A DNA stretch of 64,000 nucleotides from Nitrospirota bacterium (GCA_020851375.1 JADZCV010000045.1:62001-126000), one strand, 5' to 3'; shown: positions 45,418 to 54,232, counted from the first letter of the stretch. Notes: a model not told the origin generated them from the sequence alone. Program-made: numbers and translations.

Positions 45418-47100
45418 CTATTTAATAATCCCTAACAAGGCGTCAAATAATTCATTACCAATTGTAATTAGTCTGGCTGATGCCTCATATGCAAGCTGAT
45501 ATTTCATCAGGTTTGTCATCTCCTCATCGAGTGACACACCTGATACGGACTCTCTCATATTGCGAAGATGTTCAGATGAAAACTCCTGCGCCGAATACTG
45601 GTTCTTAATGTATTGCGACCTGACTCCTATATCCCCCACCATAGACCCGTAATAACTGCTGAAGCTTGAATTACCGTCAATAATAAGGGCATCCTGCAGG
45701 GCTATGAGGTCAAGTGCATTCCTGTTGTCTCCCTTGTTGCCGGTTGCAGTGACAGCCGCGGCTATTTTATCCCTCTCGTTCACATCTATAGCCACTTCAA
45801 TATCTCTCGCACTATTTTTGTGTGCGCTTATGTTGTACCCATCACCGGATGCAAAGGCTCCCGACAACGTGAAGCTGAGACCTTCAAATGTAAATGCAGC
45901 CGGACCCGAATAAGCGGCTGATGTTGAAGCATTAGTAGCTGTATTTGTCAGGGTGTAGTTTCCGCCTGAGAATTCAAGCATATAATTATTAAATGTCAGG
46001 GCAGAAGGGTCATCAATCGTAATACTCAGGTTCCCCGTTCCGGTGTTGGTGCTATGAGATTTAATTTCACCAAGATCCACCGACAATTCGTCTCCGACTT
46101 CATAGCCGGGGGAAAACAGGTTCAACCCCGTTGATCCATCAAGCCCAAATCCGGTTCTGTGCACCTGATTAATGGCATTCGCTACTGATGCAGCAAATCT
46201 GTCAAGCTCATTAATTGCATCAACGGTCTCAGTATCCCTGATCGCAAGAAATCCATTTATTCTGCCGCCGGAGACCCTGTCTGTAATATCAAGCGAATTT
46301 GTGCCATCAGGAGACCATGCAATATTGTAGTAGCCGTTGTTATCGGCATTGCTCACAGTATTGAGTCCCCATGTATTACCCTTTTCGACCAGTGTAGCCA
46401 TTCCTCCGCCAATTACAGTGACCTGTCCGGAATCATCTTCAAAATATTGAATATCTATCTTCTCAGCCAGATCATTCAGGAGTCTTCCCCGCATGTCCCT
46501 GATATCATTTGCATTCTTGCCTGTCGCCTCTGCCCTCTGTATCTGAGTATTAAGGGAGGCAATTTGAGAGGCGAGCCTGTTTACGTCGGTAACGGTCTGT
46601 TTAATCTGGCTATTCATATCCTTCTGCAGCTGTTCCAGACTGTTGTACATACTATGCATCTCATTCGTGACTGCATCAGCCCTTGATAGTACGGAAACCC
46701 TTTCAGCAGTGCCTGCAGGGTTTGCAGACAAATCCTGCATGGAATTAAAAAACTGATCCAGCAGTTGATTTAATCCGCTGCCGTCAGTATGGTAGAAGAG
46801 GTCTTCGATTTTGGAAATACCGTTCTTTTGAACATCCAGATTTCCCAGCATCTCTTTGCTGTCTGTAAGCTGTCCCTCAATGAAGCTGTCATACCTCCGA
46901 ATGATAGCCGATACATTTACGCCTGTCCCTGTCTGTCCTGGATTACTGCTAAGGGGCATGCCTTCTTCAAGAATAACTTCCTGACGCGAATAGCCTTCTG
47001 TGTTGACATTTGCAATATTGTGAGATGTCACCTGCATGGCCACCTGCTGGGCCATCATACCATGCTTGCCAATATTGAATATGTTGATTATGCCGCTCAT
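45418..47100 (-). CDS. flgK: Flagellar hook-associated protein FlgK
   Basis: HAP1, about 560 residues. Seen: INIFNIGKHGMMAQQVAMQV and SHNIANVNTEGYSRQEV at the N-terminus, and MTNLMKYQLAYEASARLITI at the C-terminus. I start at ATG 47100, with AAGGGG 5 nt upstream; the longer frame to 47118 overlaps the end of flgN. Confidence 0.95.
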   Translation of the reverse strand: MSGIINIFNIGKHGMMAQQVAMQVTSHNIANVNTEGYSRQEVILEEGMPLSSNPGQTGTGVNVSAIIRRYDSFIEGQLTDSKEMLGNLDVQKNGISKIEDLFYHTDGSGLNQLLDQFFNSMQDLSANPAGTAERVSVLSRADAVTNEMHSMYNSLEQLQKDMNSQIKQTVTDVNRLASQIASLNTQIQRAEATGKNANDIRDMRGRLLNDLAEKIDIQYFEDDSGQVTVIGGGMATLVEKGNTWGLNTVSNADNNGYYNIAWSPDGTNSLDITDRVSGGRINGFLAIRDTETVDAINELDRFAASVANAINQVHRTGFGLDGSTGLNLFSPGYEVGDELSVDLGEIKSHSTNTGTGNLSITIDDPSALTFNNYMLEFSGGNYTLTNTATNASTSAAYSGPAAFTFEGLSFTLSGAFASGDGYNISAHKNSARDIEVAIDVNERDKIAAAVTATGNKGDNRNALDLIALQDALIIDGNSSFSSYYGSMVGDIGVRSQYIKNQYSAQEFSSEHLRNMRESVSGVSLDEEMTNLMKYQLAYEASARLITIGNELFDALLGIIK

Positions 47101-47102
47101 TA

Positions 47103-47600
47103 CTACCCCTTTTTGCATACTAACGTACCGACCACAGTCTCCTGGCCTATACGTCCGGACGCGTGATACACAGGCAACTGACTTACAAGACGATTCAGAA
47201 ATGATAAAGAATTCCTTGTATAGTTTATTGCCCTGTCCGCAAGTATTCCATTTATCTGATTAATCTCCTTTATGCTCTCCACTAATGACCTTAAATTTGA
47301 CCGGCATGCCTCCATCCCCTTTTTGTATCTTAGCGGCGCCTTGTCTATTACAACAGACAGTGTTGCAGCAGGATCTGCCTGATTATTATCATGTATCTCT
47401 GAAATAAGCTCAGCCCTTGCATCCTCCAGTACCCTGAGATTAAAAATAATCGTCTCCTTCTGATTGTGGCACTCGTATAGTTTATCCAGAGACAGGTCTA
47501 TCATACACTGCCTTTCCCTCTGGAGCAGAGAAAGAAAATCCCTGAACAGTGTTACTTCTCTTTCCAGTATTTCAAGGAGGTCTGAATATTTATCGTCCAA
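47103..47600 (-). CDS. flgN: FlgN-type flagellar export chaperone
   Basis: 165 residues, helical, charged, between flgM and flgK as usual for FlgN, the chaperone for FlgK and FlgL. The N-terminal LEREVTLFRDFLSLLQRERQ and following ERxxL pattern fit the family. The stop is 2 nt before the flgK ATG. Confidence 0.85.
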   Translation of the reverse strand: MDDKYSDLLEILEREVTLFRDFLSLLQRERQCMIDLSLDKLYECHNQKETIIFNLRVLEDARAELISEIHDNNQADPAATLSVVIDKAPLRYKKGMEACRSNLRSLVESIKEINQINGILADRAINYTRNSLSFLNRLVSQLPVYHASGRIGQETVVGTLVCKKG

Positions 47601-47633
47601 TGATTATTCTCCTGACAGCAAAACAAAATAATG

Positions 47634-47772
47634 TTCACTCGAAATTCTTGGTTCAAATCCCCCCTCTCCCCCCTTTACTAAAGGGGGGAAACTAATTTCC
47701 CCCTTTGTAAAAGGGGGACTAAGGGGGATTTTATCATCTGCCTTTGCGAGAACTGGCTCATGACAGTTCACT
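47634..47772. repeat. AATCCCCC-type repeat between flgN and flgM
   Basis: The centre (47655-47732) is an inverted repeat bounded by AAATCCCCC and GGGGGATTT, with two runs of CCCCCTTT / AAAGGGGG in the middle that would fold to strong hairpins. Its outer edges (TTCACTCGAAAT at 47634 and CTCATGACAGTTCAC at 47758-47772) match the edges of the GTCATTCCC elements, so a different core seems to have been placed in the same outer frame. The flgM stop lies within the right edge. Confidence 0.6.
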
Positions 47773-48063
47773 TATTAATCGGGATGCTATATCTTCAGCA
47801 CTTACATTATATGCACCCATCAACATTTGATTACTGATAAAATTGACTTTATCTTCCCTAATTTCAGGCAGCCTGTTGAGAATATTCCTTATATGGCTGA
47901 ACTCCTTAGCCCGCTGAGATATCTGAACATTACTGCCGGTTGATATATCACATATCCCCCTTGCTCCATACGGAACGTCAGGTTTTTTTTCGATAACCGA
48001 TGATTTACCGGTTCCATTGCTGTCAGGGATATTTATCTCAGCTATCATAGCCGTAATCTTCAT
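47758..48063 (-). CDS. flgM: Anti-sigma-28 factor FlgM
   Basis: 101 residues. The conserved C-terminal half (ISQRAKEFSHIRNILNRLPE, DKVNFISNQMLMGAYNVSAEDIA split over it) matches FlgM, which holds FliA until it is exported after hook completion. The N-terminus is disordered. Its Shine-Dalgarno and first codons sit at the left edge of the 48060-48230 repeat, as in ispD. Confidence 0.9.
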   Translation of the reverse strand: MKITAMIAEINIPDSNGTGKSSVIEKKPDVPYGARGICDISTGSNVQISQRAKEFSHIRNILNRLPEIREDKVNFISNQMLMGAYNVSAEDIASRLISELS

Positions 48064-48230
48064 CTTAAAATGCTCCTATCTACGTGTCATTCCCACGGAA
48101 CTTGTCCCCGCAGGACTTAAGCGGGGAGTGGGAATCCAGAACCAGGCCATCGGTCTGGATTCCCGCTTACGCGGGGATGACGTTTCCAGAAACCCTGGTT
48201 AGCCTGAGGCTCATGACAGTTCACCTGAAA
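48064..48230. repeat. Palindromic GTCATTCCC intergenic element (second copy)
   Basis: The core (48086-48182) is nearly identical to 23344-23439: GTCATTCCC, the CCCCGC/GCGGGG hairpin, AATCCAGA/TCTGGATT, CCCGCTTACGCGGG and GATGAC at the end. The left edge (CTTAAAATGCTCCTAT) reaches the flgM start codon and the right edge ends in CTCATGACAGTTCACCTGAAAT. The element separates flgM from its presumed promoter at 48260-48286. Confidence 0.8.
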
Positions 48231-48259
48231 TACCTTTCCCTGCTATCTTTTTTAGCTTA

Positions 48260-48286
48260 ATATCGGCTGTTGCTGGCATTTTGTTG
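48260..48286 (-). promoter_or_regulatory. Possible sigma-28 promoter for flgM-flgN-flgK-flgL
   Basis: On the minus strand GCCGATAT (48267-48260) matches the FliA -10 at 7 of 8 bases. Exactly 11 nt upstream is CAACAAAA (48286-48279), a poor -35. The position between flgJ and flgM suits a late-class promoter. The start would be about 190 nt from flgM, with the repeat element in the leader. Confidence 0.45.
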
Positions 48287-48295
48287 ATAAGGGAT

Positions 48296-48589
48296 TTACT
48301 CCTTTTTCTCTGTATCAGCCGTCCATTGTCTTATCAATAGCTGGGATAGCCCCATAGCCCCGCTGTTCGCAATTCCTTCCGCTACCTTCTCATCCATTAG
48401 AGAAGTATATATTTCACCACCTGCCCCAGGATCCATAAGACCGCTTTTGGGGATTGTGTCCCGCATTTTCTTTAACAGATAGGCGACAAAGTATGCCTCA
48501 AATTCCTTTGCTGCCTTTTCATATCCCTTGACATCCTTATTCTTTGTCAGGTCCTGTATCTGATTAGTTTGTATCTGTCCTGCGTTCAT
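48296..48589 (-). CDS. flgJ: Rod-binding protein FlgJ (N-terminal domain only)
   Basis: 97 residues with the rod-capping domain: KEFEAYFVAYLLKKMRDTIP and GGEIYTSLMDEKVAEGIANS. There is no C-terminal muramidase, as in many non-enteric flagella, so the peptidoglycan hydrolase must be encoded elsewhere. It follows flgI by 31 nt. Confidence 0.93.
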   Translation of the reverse strand: MNAGQIQTNQIQDLTKNKDVKGYEKAAKEFEAYFVAYLLKKMRDTIPKSGLMDPGAGGEIYTSLMDEKVAEGIANSGAMGLSQLLIRQWTADTEKKE

Positions 48590-48620
48590 CTTAATATCTC
48601 CACTGATTCTTCAAACGATT

Positions 48621-49721
48621 TTATATGATCTCAAGATCTGCCTGCAGTGCCCCTCCTGCCTTAATAGCCTGGAGAATAGCTATCAGGTCGCGCGGGGTCA
48701 CACCCACAGAATTTAGCGCCCTCACTACCTCATCAACAGTAACACCGGACTGTAAAACTATCAGCCGCGCCTCCTGTTCATCAACTGATACATCCTTCTG
48801 AGGCACAACTACGGTCTGACCCTTTGAAAAAGGCCCTGGCTGAGATACGTCCGTCTGTGTTTTAACCTGAATAGTAAGGTTTCCATGAGATATTGCTACT
48901 GTTGATATACGCACATTCTCTCCCATAACAACAGTCCCAGTCCGCTCATTAAGGATTATCTTAGCCGGGGCATCTACCCTGACATCCAGATTCTCAACTG
49001 CCGCAATAAGCTCAACAGCCCTGTTTTCATATTCCTGTGGTATAGAAATAACTATTGTACCGGCGTCCCTGGCATGAGCTATTCCCTCCTTCAGATTCTG
49101 ATTTACTACGCCGGCAAGCCTGACAGCAGTACTGAAGTCATTGTTTCGCAGGGTAATAGTCAGTTCCTTTTTTACGTTCAAATCCATAGCTACTTCACGT
49201 TCTATGATCGCGCCATCTGCAATCCGTCCGACGGTTGCATGGTTTTTTTGCACACTGTCTCCGCCCCCTCCTCCTATGTATCCGCCGAGTGAGACAGGCC
49301 CCTGAGCGATTGCATAAACCATATCATTAGCTCCTTTTAAAGGAGTAAACAGGAGAGTTCCTCCCTGAAGACTGGAAGCATCACCAATGGATGAGACGAT
49401 TACATCTATGCGGCCTCCTTTTTTTGCGAAAGGCGGGAGTTTTGCCGTAACCATAACTGCAGCAACGTTCTTTACACTGACAGCCGACGGATCAATGGTT
49501 ATACCCATCCTCGTCAACATTGCAGTCACGCTGCGTATGGTAAACTCAGTACCCTTTTTGTCACCAGTGCCATTAAGTCCAATAATCAAGCCATATCCCA
49601 TCAACTGATTGTCCCGGACGCCGCCAACACTGGCAATGTCTTTAACACGCGCTGCCTCCAGCGGAGCTGCGAGAGTAAGCATCAACGATACTGTAATTAC
49701 TGAAGCAATTATTTTATTCAT
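48621..49721 (-). CDS. flgI: Flagellar P-ring protein FlgI
   Basis: 366 residues with a Sec signal peptide (about 1-23, ending AAPLEAA) and the mature start ARVKDIASVGGVRDNQLMGY typical of FlgI; later VNQNLKEGI and the C-terminal GVTPRDLIAILQAIKAGGAL. FlgI forms the periplasmic P ring, which supports a diderm envelope. Preceded by flgH (22 nt). Confidence 0.96.
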   Translation of the reverse strand: MNKIIASVITVSLMLTLAAPLEAARVKDIASVGGVRDNQLMGYGLIIGLNGTGDKKGTEFTIRSVTAMLTRMGITIDPSAVSVKNVAAVMVTAKLPPFAKKGGRIDVIVSSIGDASSLQGGTLLFTPLKGANDMVYAIAQGPVSLGGYIGGGGGDSVQKNHATVGRIADGAIIEREVAMDLNVKKELTITLRNNDFSTAVRLAGVVNQNLKEGIAHARDAGTIVISIPQEYENRAVELIAAVENLDVRVDAPAKIILNERTGTVVMGENVRISTVAISHGNLTIQVKTQTDVSQPGPFSKGQTVVVPQKDVSVDEQEARLIVLQSGVTVDEVVRALNSVGVTPRDLIAILQAIKAGGALQADLEII

Positions 49722-49743
49722 AATGTTAAACCAGCCTGTTCGC

Positions 49744-50403
49744 CTAAAATGGCCATACCTTGTCTATAATCCTTACAAACCATCCTACTTTCTGTTTGTC
49801 ACCTATTACACCGTCACCTGTATACGTTATCCTTGCGTCTGATATGTATGTAGAAAGAACCATGTTGCCAGGGCCTATATCTTCAGGCCTGACTGTACCG
49901 CTGAGAGATATGAGCTGGGTTTCGTTGTTGACAATAACTTCCCTCCTTCCGTCTATTACGAGGTTTCCATTTGGAAGCCTGTCAATTACCTTTGCAGTCA
50001 GGACTGCTGTGAGGTCACTGCTCCTCGAGGTTGACCCTGAACCATCATGCGACTCAGAGGTCTCTGCACCCACCCCTGCCTGTGATAATTTATCAGATGA
50101 CATGCCAAAAAAAGCTGATATAGACGTAGAAAGGTTTGAGTCCTTCGCTGTTTTAGTGGATGCATTCTTTTTACCGCTGGAGCTTTCAACTATCCGCACT
50201 GTAACCACATCACCGACATTGTGGGCCTTCAAATCACCGAATAGAAAACCATTTTGCCTCTCTTCAGACCATAGAGAACCGTCACTATCCTCACTTGATG
50301 CCCTGCCAGATGACACCGCTGCAATCTGACGTTTATCATCTGCATCACACCATCCTGGGAGCAAACTGATTATAAGAACCCCAATGACTATAAGATATTT
50401 CAT
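49744..50403 (-). CDS. flgH: Flagellar L-ring protein FlgH
   Basis: 219 residues. SEERQNGFLFGDLKAHNVGD, RRLP-type VIDRLPNGNLVIDGRREV and TVRPEDI-type GTVRPEDIGPGNMVLSTYI are the FlgH core. The signal peptide ends in Leu-Leu-Pro-Gly-Trp-Cys: the Trp before Cys is unusual for a lipobox, so lipidation, normal for FlgH, is uncertain here. It is 12 nt after flgA. Confidence 0.93.
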   Translation of the reverse strand: MKYLIVIGVLIISLLPGWCDADDKRQIAAVSSGRASSEDSDGSLWSEERQNGFLFGDLKAHNVGDVVTVRIVESSSGKKNASTKTAKDSNLSTSISAFFGMSSDKLSQAGVGAETSESHDGSGSTSRSSDLTAVLTAKVIDRLPNGNLVIDGRREVIVNNETQLISLSGTVRPEDIGPGNMVLSTYISDARITYTGDGVIGDKQKVGWFVRIIDKVWPF

Positions 50404-50415
50404 TTCATCTCCTCT

Positions 50416-51141
50416 TTACCACCTGACACTGACAGTACCGTCCGCAACAACTTCGCCAATGACCTCTTTCCTGGACTGCATGTTTGTTATCCTGACAGGA
50501 CGCCCTCTGAAGCCGTCTTCACCGGCAATACCCATTGCAGTTACTCTAAGCATGTCTGAGTCTGCAATAATAAACACCTTGTCTCCTCTCTTAAACAACG
50601 GGGGCTCTTCCAGGACATTTTCAGTCAGGATTGAATTGGCCGCCACAAACCTCTTAACCCTCTTTCCGGATACTTGCCCTATGTCGTCAAGATACCCTCC
50701 CGGCAATCTCGATAACTCCCTTCTTCCTATATAAAAGTCACTGTCATTCAGTACCTGTCTCTCTTTGAGCGGTTTTGATGATAGAACCACGTCTACCCAG
50801 ACCCCGATCTCAGCAGTAACCCATGAAGACTGGACTTTATTGTCAGTACCTGTTATTTCCAGCATGAACGAAGTCCTTCCGGTCATTGAAGCCCCTGAAG
50901 CCGGTTTCAGGTGATACCGTCCGTCAGGAGGCATTGTAATATTGTTTGCTACATTAACATTCTTCACTGTTACCTGTTCCTCTGTCCATGGTGTGTTCTC
51001 AATTACATACGCCTTTATTATCTTTCCAATGTCCCCTGACTGCAATGAGCCGGATGAATCCGCAGCAAAGACAACGCTGTTGCCTGCTAAAATAATACCG
51101 GACAATGACAGAGCTGCTATTAAAAGAAATATCCTCTTCAT
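50416..51141 (-). CDS. flgA: Flagellar P-ring assembly chaperone FlgA
   Basis: 241 residues with a signal peptide (about 1-25, ending VVFA) and a C-terminal SAF domain: LPGGYLDDIGQVSGKRVKRF, IADSDMLRVTAMGIAGEDG. FlgA helps assemble FlgI in the periplasm. It follows flgG by 7 nt; the order flgF-flgG-flgA-flgH-flgI-flgJ is that of Desulfobacterota and Nitrospirota. Confidence 0.92.
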   Translation of the reverse strand: MKRIFLLIAALSLSGIILAGNSVVFAADSSGSLQSGDIGKIIKAYVIENTPWTEEQVTVKNVNVANNITMPPDGRYHLKPASGASMTGRTSFMLEITGTDNKVQSSWVTAEIGVWVDVVLSSKPLKERQVLNDSDFYIGRRELSRLPGGYLDDIGQVSGKRVKRFVAANSILTENVLEEPPLFKRGDKVFIIADSDMLRVTAMGIAGEDGFRGRPVRITNMQSRKEVIGEVVADGTVSVRW

Positions 51142-51148
51142 TTTTTAA

Positions 51149-51937
51149 TTACCTTTTGACCTCATTGGCAGTACGCATCATCTCATCAGCTGTCTGAATG
51201 GCCTTTGAATTAATTTCATAGGCACGCTGCCCTATTATCATATTAACCAGCTCTTCAGCAATATTTACATTGGATGCCTCAAGAAATCCCTGGGCAATTG
51301 TACCAAAACCTGCATCACCTGGTGCGCCTGTCTGGGCTTCCCCTGATGCATCAGTCGGGATAAAGAGGTTTCTTCCAAGGGCATTGAGCCCCGACGGATT
51401 CGAAAATCTTGCAAGCTGTAAAGTCCCTACTTCTACAGGCACAGGACTCCCGGACTGCAATACTGAAATTGTCCCGTTGGCACTTACAGATATATTTAGT
51501 GCATCTGAGGGTATTGTAATGGATGGTTCTACAGTATAACCGTCTGACGTTACCATCCTTCCACTGCTGTCCTTCTTGAATGAACCTCCCCTCGTATAGC
51601 CTACTGTCCCATCAGGCATCAGTACCTGGAAAAATCCATCACCTTCTATAGCAAGGTCAAGCGCATTCTGGGTATTCTGGAAATCACCCTGGGAAAATAT
51701 CTTTTGAACCGAAGCCGGCCTTACGCCTGAGCCGATCTGTATGCCTGCAGGCACCTGAGTGTCTGAACCTGACGGCGCCCCTGCGCTCCTTACCGTCTGA
51801 TACAGGAGGTCCTGAAAATCTCCGCGGCTCTTTTTAAAACCGGCTGTGTTGACATTTGCAAGGTTATTTGAAATCACATCAATATTAAGTTGTTGAGCCT
51901 CCATACCCGTTGCTGAAATATATAGCGCCCGCAGCAT
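51149..51937 (-). CDS. flgG: Distal rod protein FlgG
   Basis: 262 residues. [20 protein letters not shown] and [20 protein letters not shown] at the N-terminus, [19 protein letters not shown], and the C-terminal [20 protein letters not shown] mark FlgG. It is 15 nt after flgF. Confidence 0.97.
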   Translation of the reverse strand: MLRALYISATGMEAQQLNIDVISNNLANVNTAGFKKSRGDFQDLLYQTVRSAGAPSGSDTQVPAGIQIGSGVRPASVQKIFSQGDFQNTQNALDLAIEGDGFFQVLMPDGTVGYTRGGSFKKDSSGRMVTSDGYTVEPSITIPSDALNISVSANGTISVLQSGSPVPVEVGTLQLARFSNPSGLNALGRNLFIPTDASGEAQTGAPGDAGFGTIAQGFLEASNVNIAEELVNMIIGQRAYEINSKAIQTADEMMRTANEVKR

Positions 51938-51952
51938 AATAAATCCCTCCTT

Positions 51953-52678
51953 TTATACCCTGCCAACCTCGTTGGCTTTTGCTGACATCTCATCCAATGT
52001 GGTCATTACCTTTTGATACGACTCATATCCGCGTAATACACTTATCATTGATGCCATCTCTTTAACTGAATTGACATTTGACATTTCAATAGCCCCCTGC
52101 AGGACTTTATAACCCTCGGCAGTCTTCTCCCCGGTGCCCGAGAACAGGTTATTCTGATCCTTTTGAAGCATATATGGCTTATCAAAATCCACTATCCTGA
52201 TCCTGGCTACCTCACTTCCATCAACAGACACCCTGCCTTCAGCATCTATTGATATCTTCCCCTCCTCCACTACAATAGGCCCCCCCTCACCCATTACCAT
52301 ATGGCCGTCAACAGTCGTAAGGGCATTGGATGAATCAAGGACAAAATTACCACTCCTTGTGTAACGTGCCCCTTGCGGTGTGTCTACTACAAAAAACCCC
52401 TCACCCTCTATGGCAAGGTCTAAAACATTCCCAGTCTGCCTGATAACGCCTGTATTGAAATCAGTAAACACACTGTCAATCACTGTGTAATACTTGTCTT
52501 TTACAGGTGATGCTGTTGCAGTAGTACTGGTTGAATCAGGCACATCAACCCTGAAAACAGGCCTGTCTGCCTTGTAACCTGCTGTGTTGATATTTGCAAC
52601 ATTATTGGCAATAATAGTCAGGAGGTTTTCATAGGCCACCCCCCCTGAAAGTGCCGGATATATACCTTTGTTCATCAA
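51953..52678 (-). CDS. flgF: Proximal rod protein FlgF
   Basis: 241 residues, FlgG-related but shorter: LSGGVAYENLLTIIANNVAN, DLAIEGEGFFVVDTPQGA and a C-terminus with SMISVLRGYESYQKVMTTLD. First gene of the rod and ring operon, with AAGGAGG before the ATG and a sigma-54-type promoter at 52719-52734. Confidence 0.93.
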   Translation of the reverse strand: MMNKGIYPALSGGVAYENLLTIIANNVANINTAGYKADRPVFRVDVPDSTSTTATASPVKDKYYTVIDSVFTDFNTGVIRQTGNVLDLAIEGEGFFVVDTPQGARYTRSGNFVLDSSNALTTVDGHMVMGEGGPIVVEEGKISIDAEGRVSVDGSEVARIRIVDFDKPYMLQKDQNNLFSGTGEKTAEGYKVLQGAIEMSNVNSVKEMASMISVLRGYESYQKVMTTLDEMSAKANEVGRV

Positions 52679-52718
52679 ACCTCCTTAGAAAAATACTACA
52701 GCCTGACTTCTGACAGTA

Positions 52719-52734
52719 AGCAATCCGCATGCCA
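52719..52734 (-). promoter_or_regulatory. Sigma-54-type promoter of the flgFGAHIJ operon
   Basis: On the minus strand TGGCATG-N4-TTGCT, one mismatch from TGGCACG-N4-TTGCW, exact spacing. Start near 52708, a leader of about 30 nt. The class fits middle flagellar genes. The remainder of the 310-bp gap between flgF and the MerR gene (52735-52948) shows no other feature I can support. Confidence 0.7.
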
Positions 52735-52948
52735 GGACAACCCTGAGATACTCCAACTTAATATGTTTCGTAGTTTCAATTAGTTAGGAGTTATGCTTCA
52801 TTTTATATACACAGCAGCTCTATTGAATACAGGCATTTTCTGCCGGGTGATACAAGCCACTTTTGCCCGGTTTATTCGTCAAACAGTTATGACAACCGTC
52901 GCAATTTGCCTGTCTGCGATCCTGACAGGATTCCTTGTTTCGCTTGTC

Positions 52949-52975
52949 TAAAGTCTCTTTTGACTGAACCGATAC
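52949..52975 (+). promoter_or_regulatory. Sigma-28 promoter of the MerR-motA-motB operon
   Basis: TAAAGTCT (52949-52956), 11 nt, ACCGATAC (52968-52975): 7 of 8 at the -35 and 6 of 8 at the -10 with exact FliA spacing. The start point near 52982 is only about 7 nt before the ATG at 52989, so there is no room for a Shine-Dalgarno and the first gene may be translated as a near-leaderless message. Confidence 0.7.
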
Positions 52976-52988
52976 TTTTAGCGTTATT

Positions 52989-53438
52989 ATGTCAGAGGAT
53001 ACCGACATACAGCCTGTATATACAATACGCGTTGCATCCTCGCTTACAGGCGTATCTTCCGGAACCATACGCGAATATGAACGTCAGGGGCTGTTGCGCA
53101 TCCATAGAGATTCCAGGAATAATCACCGCCTCTTTACTCATGCAGAAATAAAGTGGATAACCCACATATGGCACCTCATACACAGGGAAGGGCTCAACTA
53201 TGAGGGTATCAGGCGGCTTCTTCTGACCACACCATGCTGGAAAGTGCTTAAGTGTCCGGCAGAATTGAGAAATGCCTGCCAGGTCTATATGGACTCTAAA
53301 TCTGCCTGCTGGTCATTGGATGAGCTGCCGAGATGCTGCGTCGCAAACAGCAGAAAATGCCAGACATGCAGGGTTTATGATGCAGCGAGGGAAAATCAGT
53401 ACCTGGTACCGTCAATATTTGTTGAATCAGGAGATTGA
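52989..53438 (+). CDS. MerR-family regulator with Cys-rich C-terminus
   Basis: 149 residues. An N-terminal MerR winged helix (YTIRVASSLTGVSSGTIREY to about residue 80) is followed by a short tail with nine Cys: CWKVLKC, NACQVY, ACWSL, CC and KCQTCRVY. The CW...C...CxVY...CW...CxxC arrangement suggests a metal or Fe-S site, making it a possible metal or redox sensor. It lacks the long dimerisation coiled coil of classic MerR proteins. It precedes motA by 9 nt and is behind a sigma-28 site, so it may tune motor genes. Target unknown. Confidence 0.75.
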   Translation: MSEDTDIQPVYTIRVASSLTGVSSGTIREYERQGLLRIHRDSRNNHRLFTHAEIKWITHIWHLIHREGLNYEGIRRLLLTTPCWKVLKCPAELRNACQVYMDSKSACWSLDELPRCCVANSRKCQTCRVYDAARENQYLVPSIFVESGD

Positions 53439-53447
53439 AGATAGAAA

Positions 53448-54215
53448 ATGGATATTCTCATTCCTCTTGGTATTGTTTTTAGTATAGCTGCTATTCTGAT
53501 AGGGCAGGCCCTTGAGGGCGGACACGTCGGGTCTATCATGCAGTTTACAGCCTTCCTGATCGTTATCGGAGGGACTATCGGGGCTGTCATGGTCAACTAC
53601 CCTCTTAAGCCATTTCTTATGGCATTTAAACTCGCCATAGGGGCAATATTTCCGGGAAAGACTGATTATGAGGGTTTTATTTCTCAACTCGAGAATTTTG
53701 CACAGATTGCAAGAAAAGAGGGCATCCTTGCCCTTGAGTCACGGGTCAAAGATGTTAAAGACCCCTTTCTTGGGAGGGGACTCCAGTACGTAATTGACGG
53801 GACTGAGCCGGAGATGCTCAAAAAGATACTGGAAATTGAGATGTCGTATCAGGAAGAGCGCGAAATGTTGTCAGCAAAGGTATTTGAAACAGCCGGGGGA
53901 TTTGCTCCGACTGTCGGAATCCTTGGGGCAGTCCTGGGATTAATCCATGTCATGGAAAACCTCGCAGACCCGAGTAAACTGGGTGGAGGTATAGCAACGG
54001 CATTTGTTGCAACAGTCTATGGGGTCGGCTCAGCAAACCTCCTCTTTCTGCCGCTTGCCGGAAACATAAAGATAAAAATAAAGAGCAAGACACTTATAAA
54101 GGAGCTCACAATAGAAGGGCTAATCGGAATAGCCACTGGCGAGAATCCGCGTCTGCTTAGAGAAAAATTAGAGGGCTTCATTGAAAAAACAAATAATAAA
54201 CAGACTAAGAAATAA
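53448..54215 (+). CDS. motA: Flagellar motor stator protein MotA
   Basis: 255 residues, four transmembrane helices. Seen: IGQALEGGHVGSIMQ, GGTIGAVMVNYPL, the conserved Pro segment GGFAPTVGILGAVLGLIHVM and AFVATVYGVGSANLLFLP. With MotB it forms the ion channel that drives rotation. Ends 17 nt before motB. Confidence 0.96.
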   Translation: MDILIPLGIVFSIAAILIGQALEGGHVGSIMQFTAFLIVIGGTIGAVMVNYPLKPFLMAFKLAIGAIFPGKTDYEGFISQLENFAQIARKEGILALESRVKDVKDPFLGRGLQYVIDGTEPEMLKKILEIEMSYQEEREMLSAKVFETAGGFAPTVGILGAVLGLIHVMENLADPSKLGGGIATAFVATVYGVGSANLLFLPLAGNIKIKIKSKTLIKELTIEGLIGIATGENPRLLREKLEGFIEKTNNKQTKK

Positions 54216-54232
54216 TCAATAATGGAGCACTG

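Noticed and set aside
49760-50329. Plus-strand ORF of 189 codons opposite flgH
   Set aside because: Antisense of a secure flagellar gene; no independent support.
52820-53068. Minus-strand Cys-containing ORF (CDGCHNC near its end) antisense to the MerR start
   Set aside because: It overlaps the MerR coding region and its sigma-28 promoter, has no Shine-Dalgarno at either possible ATG, and no family is recognised. Some coding-like character at its end is noted but not enough to call.
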